The notes below the pieces were generated by a model that saw nothing but the letters and a program-made list of their open reading frames with translations, did no database searches and was not told the DNA's origin. The position numbers and the translations under genes were made by a program. Below are positions 33,007 to 36,655 of a stretch of DNA of 36,655 nucleotides, piece by piece (positions within the stretch are counted from its first letter, which is position 1; the number at the start of each line of letters is the position of its first letter). This stretch comes from Elusimicrobia bacterium GWD2_63_28 (GTDB lineage: Bacteria > Elusimicrobiota > Elusimicrobia > Elusimicrobiales > UBA9959), in NCBI GenBank assembly GCA_001799895.1, contig MGUI01000008.1:1-36655 (forward strand), read 5' to 3'.

Positions 33007-36000
33007 CCTTATCCGACCTTTCCATTAAGCGCCCCGTTTTCGCCTGGATGCTGATGCTGGGCCTGATCTCCTTCGGCGCGATCAGTTTCAACCGCATGGG
33101 AATCAGCCAGCTGCCCGACGTGGACTACCCGGTGGTCAACATCAGCGTTTCCCTGGAGGGCGCGGCGCCCGAGGTGATGGAGACGCAGGTCACGGACGTG
33201 ATAGAAAGCGCCGTGATGACGATAGCCGGCATCAAGGACATCTCCTCCTCGTCGCGGCGCGGCTCCGCGCGCGTGACGCTGGAATTCGAGCTGGAGCACG
33301 ACATCGACGACGCCATGCAGGAGGTGCAGGCCAAGGTCTCCCAGGCCGCGCGCAACCTGCCCAAGGACATAGACCCGCCGGTGGTCACCAAGACCAACCC
33401 CGAGGACCAGCCCATTATCTGGATGGCGCTCTCCGGCGACAGGCCCGTCAAGGACCTGATGAACTACACCAACGACGTGCTGCGCGACCAGTTCAGCATC
33501 ATCGAAGGCGTGGGCGAGGTCAGCATGGGCGGCTACGTGGACCCGGCCCTGCGCGTCTGGCTGGATTCGGACAAGATGGACGGAGCGCAGCTCACCGTCA
33601 CCGACGTGCTGAACGCCATTTCGGCGCAGCACGCCGAGCAGCCCGCCGGCTACATCGATACCGGCAAAAAGGAACTTAACGTGCGCGTGCTGGGCGAAGC
33701 CCCCACGCCCGAGGCCTTCTCGCGCATAGTGATAGCCGGGCGCGGCGGCTCGGCCATCTGGCGCACCTACCATATCGGCGACGTGGCCACGGTGGAGGAC
33801 GGGCTGGCGGACGTCCGCCGCATCACCCGCAACTGGGGCAGGCGCGCCGTGGGCCTGGGCGTCAACAAGCAGCGCGGCTCCAACGCGGTGGCTACCGCCA
33901 AGCGGGTGAAGGCGAAGCTGGAAATGATCAGGAAGACCCTCCCCGAAGGCATGCGGCTGGAGATAGTCAACGACTCCACCCGCTTCATAGAGGAGTCTAC
34001 CCGCGAGCTGAATTTTACGCTGGTGCTCTCCGTCATCCTGACGTCGGTGGTCTGCTGGCTGTTCCTCGGGTCCTGGTCTTCCACGGTCAACGTGCTGCTG
34101 GCGATCCCCACTTCCGTCGTCGGCTCTTTCATCATCCTTTACTTCATGGGCTTTACGCTCAACACCTTCACCCTGCTGGGCCTGACGCTGGCCATCGGCA
34201 TCGTGGTGGACGACGCCATCATGATGCTCGAGAACATAGTGCGCCATAACGAAAAGGGGGAGGGGCGCGTGCGCGCCGCCATCCTGGGCGCGCGGGAGAT
34301 GACCTTCCCGGCCATGGCCGCCTCCATAGCCATACTCGCCATCTTCCTGCCGGTGGTGTTCATGCAGGGCATCATAGGCAAGTTCTTCTTCCAGTTCGGC
34401 GTCACCATGACGGCCGCGGTCATGCTGTCGCTGCTGGAGGCGCTGACGCTGACGCCGATGCGCTGCTCGCAGTTCGTGGACGCGGAGCGAGGGCTGTGGA
34501 TCGGCCGCGCGATGGACCGTCTGATGGAGCGGGCGCGCCTCTCGTACGCCGCCCTGCTGGGCCGCCTGCTGCGGCGCCGCTGGACCGTGATAATAGTGTC
34601 GGTGCTGGTCTTCGCCGCCTCGATGTCGCTCATCAAGTTCATCCCCAAGGAATTCTCCCCGGCGCAGGACCAGAGCCGCTTCCTGGCGCGCGTGCAGATG
34701 CCGGTAGGCACCCCGCTCGACGTTACGGCCAAGGCCATGGAAGAGGCCGAGAAATGGGCCATGGCCCAGCCCAATATCCGCACCTTCATGGCCAATACCG
34801 GCGGCTTCGGCGGCGGCCAGGTGAACCAGGGCATGCTGATGATAGCCATGAAGCCGCCGGCGGAGCGCGTGCCGCTGCCGGGGGCTAAGAAACCCCCGAC
34901 GCAGCAGGAATTCATGCGCTACGCCCGCAAGCCGCTCAACGCCATCCCGGGCGTGCGGCGCGTGGCCATCCAGGACCCGTCGCTGGGCGGCTTTACGGCC
35001 CAGCGCGGCTTCCCGGTAGAGTTCAGCGTACGCGGCCCCGACTGGGAGAAACTGGGGGATTTCAGCCGGCAGCTGATGGAGAAGATGACCGCCTCCGGCA
35101 AGATGGTGGACGTGGACACCGATTACCAGGAGGGAATGCCCGAGGTGCAGGTGGTGCCCGACCGCGAGAAGGCGGCGGCCCGCGGGGTCTCGGTCTCGTC
35201 GATAGGGGACGCGGTTAACTCCATGATAGGCGGCGTGCGCGCCGGCAAGTTCACGCGCGGCGGCAAGCGCTACGACATACGGGTGCAGCTGCTGGGGCGT
35301 GACCGCAGCGACCCGAAAGACATCAATAAGATCTGGGTGCGCAATAACCGCGGGGAAGTGATACGCCTTTCTGAGGTAGTCAAAGTAGAGCAGAAGACCA
35401 CGCTGCTGACCATCTCCCGCAAGAACCGCGAGCGCGCCATAGGCGTTTACGCCAACGTCGCGCAGGGGGCTTCGCAGGAGCAGGCCCTCAAGGAAGTGGA
35501 GCGCCTGGCCAAAGAGATACTGCCCGACGGCTACCGGGTGGTCTTTTCGGGCACTTCCAAGACCTTCCAGGAATCCTTCTCCAGCCTGACTTTCGCGCTT
35601 ATCCTGGGCGTCTTCATCGCCTACATGATCCTGGCTTCGCAGTTCAACAGCTTCCTGCACCCGTTCACGGTGCTGCTGGCGCTGCCGTTCAGCCTGACCG
35701 GCGCCTTCATAGCGCTGAAACTCGGCGGCTATTCGCTGAGCATCTACAGCATGATAGGCCTGATCCTGCTGATGGGCATAGTGAAGAAGAATTCCATATT
35801 GCTGGTGGACTTCACCAACAACCGCCGCCGGCAGGGCGGGCTGGGCGTCAACGAGGCGCTGCTGGAGGCCTGCCCCATAAGGCTGCGGCCTATCCTGATG
35901 ACTTCCTTCGCCACCATAGCCGCGGCCATACCGCCGGCCCTGGGTTACGGGCCCGGCGCCGAGACGCGCATCCCCATGGCCCTGGTGGTCATCGGCGGGG

Positions 36001-36137
36001 TGCTGTTCTCGACGCTGCTCACCCTGCTGGTGGTGCCCTGCGCCTACAGCCTGATGGCCCCGCTGGAAAGCCGCCGCCATGAAGAGGCCCTCAAGGCCGC
36101 CCTGAAGGAACTAGGTGAAGCGCCCGAAAGCAAATAG
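33003..36137 (+). CDS. RND (AcrB/HAE1-type) efflux permease
   Basis: The 1044-residue inner-membrane pump uses the proton gradient to export hydrophobic compounds. It begins LSDLSIKRPVFAWML, with LPDVDYPVVNISVSLEGAAPE (core PDVDYP). The proton-relay residues are visible: Asp403-Asp404 in IGIVVDDAIMMLENI, and Lys929 in GIVKKNSILLVDF at the position of AcrB Lys940. Two large periplasmic loops and twelve helices fit the family. It is preceded by TolC with a four-base overlap. No periplasmic adaptor (HlyD/AcrA) gene lies on either side within the window. A strong terminator follows. Drug, lipid or siderophore export cannot be separated by sequence alone. Confidence 0.95.
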   Translation: MTLSDLSIKRPVFAWMLMLGLISFGAISFNRMGISQLPDVDYPVVNISVSLEGAAPEVMETQVTDVIESAVMTIAGIKDISSSSRRGSARVTLEFELEHDIDDAMQEVQAKVSQAARNLPKDIDPPVVTKTNPEDQPIIWMALSGDRPVKDLMNYTNDVLRDQFSIIEGVGEVSMGGYVDPALRVWLDSDKMDGAQLTVTDVLNAISAQHAEQPAGYIDTGKKELNVRVLGEAPTPEAFSRIVIAGRGGSAIWRTYHIGDVATVEDGLADVRRITRNWGRRAVGLGVNKQRGSNAVATAKRVKAKLEMIRKTLPEGMRLEIVNDSTRFIEESTRELNFTLVLSVILTSVVCWLFLGSWSSTVNVLLAIPTSVVGSFIILYFMGFTLNTFTLLGLTLAIGIVVDDAIMMLENIVRHNEKGEGRVRAAILGAREMTFPAMAASIAILAIFLPVVFMQGIIGKFFFQFGVTMTAAVMLSLLEALTLTPMRCSQFVDAERGLWIGRAMDRLMERARLSYAALLGRLLRRRWTVIIVSVLVFAASMSLIKFIPKEFSPAQDQSRFLARVQMPVGTPLDVTAKAMEEAEKWAMAQPNIRTFMANTGGFGGGQVNQGMLMIAMKPPAERVPLPGAKKPPTQQEFMRYARKPLNAIPGVRRVAIQDPSLGGFTAQRGFPVEFSVRGPDWEKLGDFSRQLMEKMTASGKMVDVDTDYQEGMPEVQVVPDREKAAARGVSVSSIGDAVNSMIGGVRAGKFTRGGKRYDIRVQLLGRDRSDPKDINKIWVRNNRGEVIRLSEVVKVEQKTTLLTISRKNRERAIGVYANVAQGASQEQALKEVERLAKEILPDGYRVVFSGTSKTFQESFSSLTFALILGVFIAYMILASQFNSFLHPFTVLLALPFSLTGAFIALKLGGYSLSIYSMIGLILLMGIVKKNSILLVDFTNNRRRQGGLGVNEALLEACPIRLRPILMTSFATIAAAIPPALGYGPGAETRIPMALVVIGGVLFSTLLTLLVVPCAYSLMAPLESRRHEEALKAALKELGEAPESK

Positions 36138-36151
36138 CCGCCAGGGCAGAT

Positions 36152-36189
36152 AAATAAAAAACCGGGAGGTGTCTCCCGGTTTTTTATTT
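36152..36189. terminator. Bidirectional terminator between the RND and SPFH genes
   Basis: A perfect 17-bp stem runs from 36152-36168 to 36173-36189, with GC core CCGGGAG/CTCCCGG, loop GTGT and six-base A and T tracts on the two sides. It can terminate both the plus-strand pump operon and the minus-strand SPFH gene. Confidence 0.92.
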
Positions 36190-36202
36190 GCGGCGCCGCG
36201 CC

Positions 36203-36655
36203 TTACTGCTTGAGCGGGGGGTACTGGTGGCCGGCGGGCTTGACGCCGGGGAGGGGCGCCGGGGCGGCGGCCCTTTCCAGCTGCTCCGCGCGCTGCCGGG
36301 TGGCGCTGAAGACCTTGCTCACCGCGGCCACCATGCCGGCGGTGTCGCCCAGGTCGGCCGGGATGATAAGGGTATTGTTGGTCTTGGCCAGCTTGCCGAA
36401 CTCGCCCAGGTACTGCTCGGCGATGCGCAGGTTCACGGCGTCGGAGCCGCCTTTCTCGTTGATGGCGGTGGCGATCTCGCGGATACCTTTTGCGGTGGCC
36501 AGGGCTATGCGCTCTATCTCCTGGCCGCGGCCTTCGGCCTCGTTGATGCGCTTCATCTTCTCGCCTTCCGAGAGGGCGATGTTCTGCTGCTTGTCGCCCT
36601 CGGCGCGGTTGATCTTGGCCTGCTTGTCGCCTTCGGACTCGGCGATGATGGCGCG
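36203..36655 (-). CDS. Paraslipin/stomatin-like SPFH (band 7) protein, C-terminal part (5' end beyond window)
   Basis: The minus-strand frame enters from the right edge and ends at a TAA at 36203, giving 150 codons. It reads AIIAESEGDKQAKINRAEGD, then QQNIALSEGEKMKRINEAEG, a coiled-coil Glu/Lys/Ala pattern typical of the helix after the SPFH domain. The end, LRIAEQYLGEFGKLAKTNNTLIIPADLGDTAGMV, matches the conserved C-terminal oligomerisation region of paraslipins and STOML2. A Pro-rich tail follows. These proteins form membrane-bound rings in stress and membrane organisation. The SPFH domain itself is outside the window. The ATG at 36556 is internal. Confidence 0.9.
   Translation of the reverse strand, partial: RAIIAESEGDKQAKINRAEGDKQQNIALSEGEKMKRINEAEGRGQEIERIALATAKGIREIATAINEKGGSDAVNLRIAEQYLGEFGKLAKTNNTLIIPADLGDTAGMVAAVSKVFSATRQRAEQLERAAAPAPLPGVKPAGHQYPPLKQ

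Noticed and set aside
33009..36080. A 1023-codon open frame on the minus strand opposite the RND gene
   Set aside because: It mirrors the RND codons, is rich in His, Arg and Gln typical of antisense frames in GC-rich genes, and shows no family motif, while the plus frame has complete RND signatures.

Overview
This is a GC-rich, gene-dense chromosomal segment from a Gram-negative (diderm) bacterium. Diderm cell-envelope genes are spread across it: a Kdo transferase, SecDF-YajC, PorV-like and other beta-barrel proteins, lipoproteins, TolC and an RND pump. The mix of an FTP/thermolysin-type protease with an FlgD-like C-terminal domain, PorV/PorQ-family proteins and a yebC-ruvCAB-spoIID-queA-tgt-yajC-secDF cluster in a diderm resembles Elusimicrobiota or a neighbouring phylum. 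That placement is inference; no 16S rRNA gene is present. Genes are tightly packed, often overlapping by ATGA or TAATG. There is no CRISPR array, integrase or full-length insertion sequence.

Left block (1-11378). The left edge holds the end of a repetitive secreted or fibre-like protein. Next comes a long minus-strand run, read from right to left: yebC, ruvC, ruvA, ruvB, a SpoIID/LytB-domain gene, queA, tgt, yajC, secD, secF, an unknown 210-residue protein and waaA. It covers Holliday-junction processing, queuosine tRNA modification, protein export and lipid A-Kdo assembly. A 113-bp palindromic element with perfect 30-bp inverted arms lies between tgt and yajC.

Envelope block (11515-21364). 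A tRNA-Arg(UCG) gene precedes a plus-strand series: an exported HEAT-repeat protein, a 1178-residue surface metalloprotease, a PorV/PorQ-family protein, a small outer-membrane barrel and two lipoproteins related to the LPP20/FlgT-N type. The lipoprotein pair has its own near-consensus promoter. A strong terminator ends the series against a convergent FecR-domain gene, which is divergent from a membrane-anchored protein. This block is the best candidate for an undescribed system, possibly a surface-export or sorting module.

Middle block (21366-29322). A diacylglycerol-kinase-family gene and an AmmeMemoRadiSam radical SAM gene read rightward. A minus-strand operon follows: a PPC-domain protein, era and a small membrane protein. 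Then come class II fructose-bisphosphate aldolase, a terminator, a BaiN/HI0933-type flavoprotein, another terminator, and a minus-strand phosphate-transport pair (DUF47 accessory protein and Pit permease).

Right block (29399-36655). Peptidase T is followed by an M20 paralogue that has lost its catalytic Glu-Glu pair. A TolC-RND pair has no adaptor gene next to it. A bidirectional terminator then separates it from a partial paraslipin/SPFH gene at the right edge.

Two kinds of translation start appear. Many genes have clear GGAGG-type ribosome-binding sites. At least three 5'-most genes instead show a TANAAT box exactly six bases before the ATG, suggesting leaderless mRNAs. No gene-free stretch exceeds about 300 bases.
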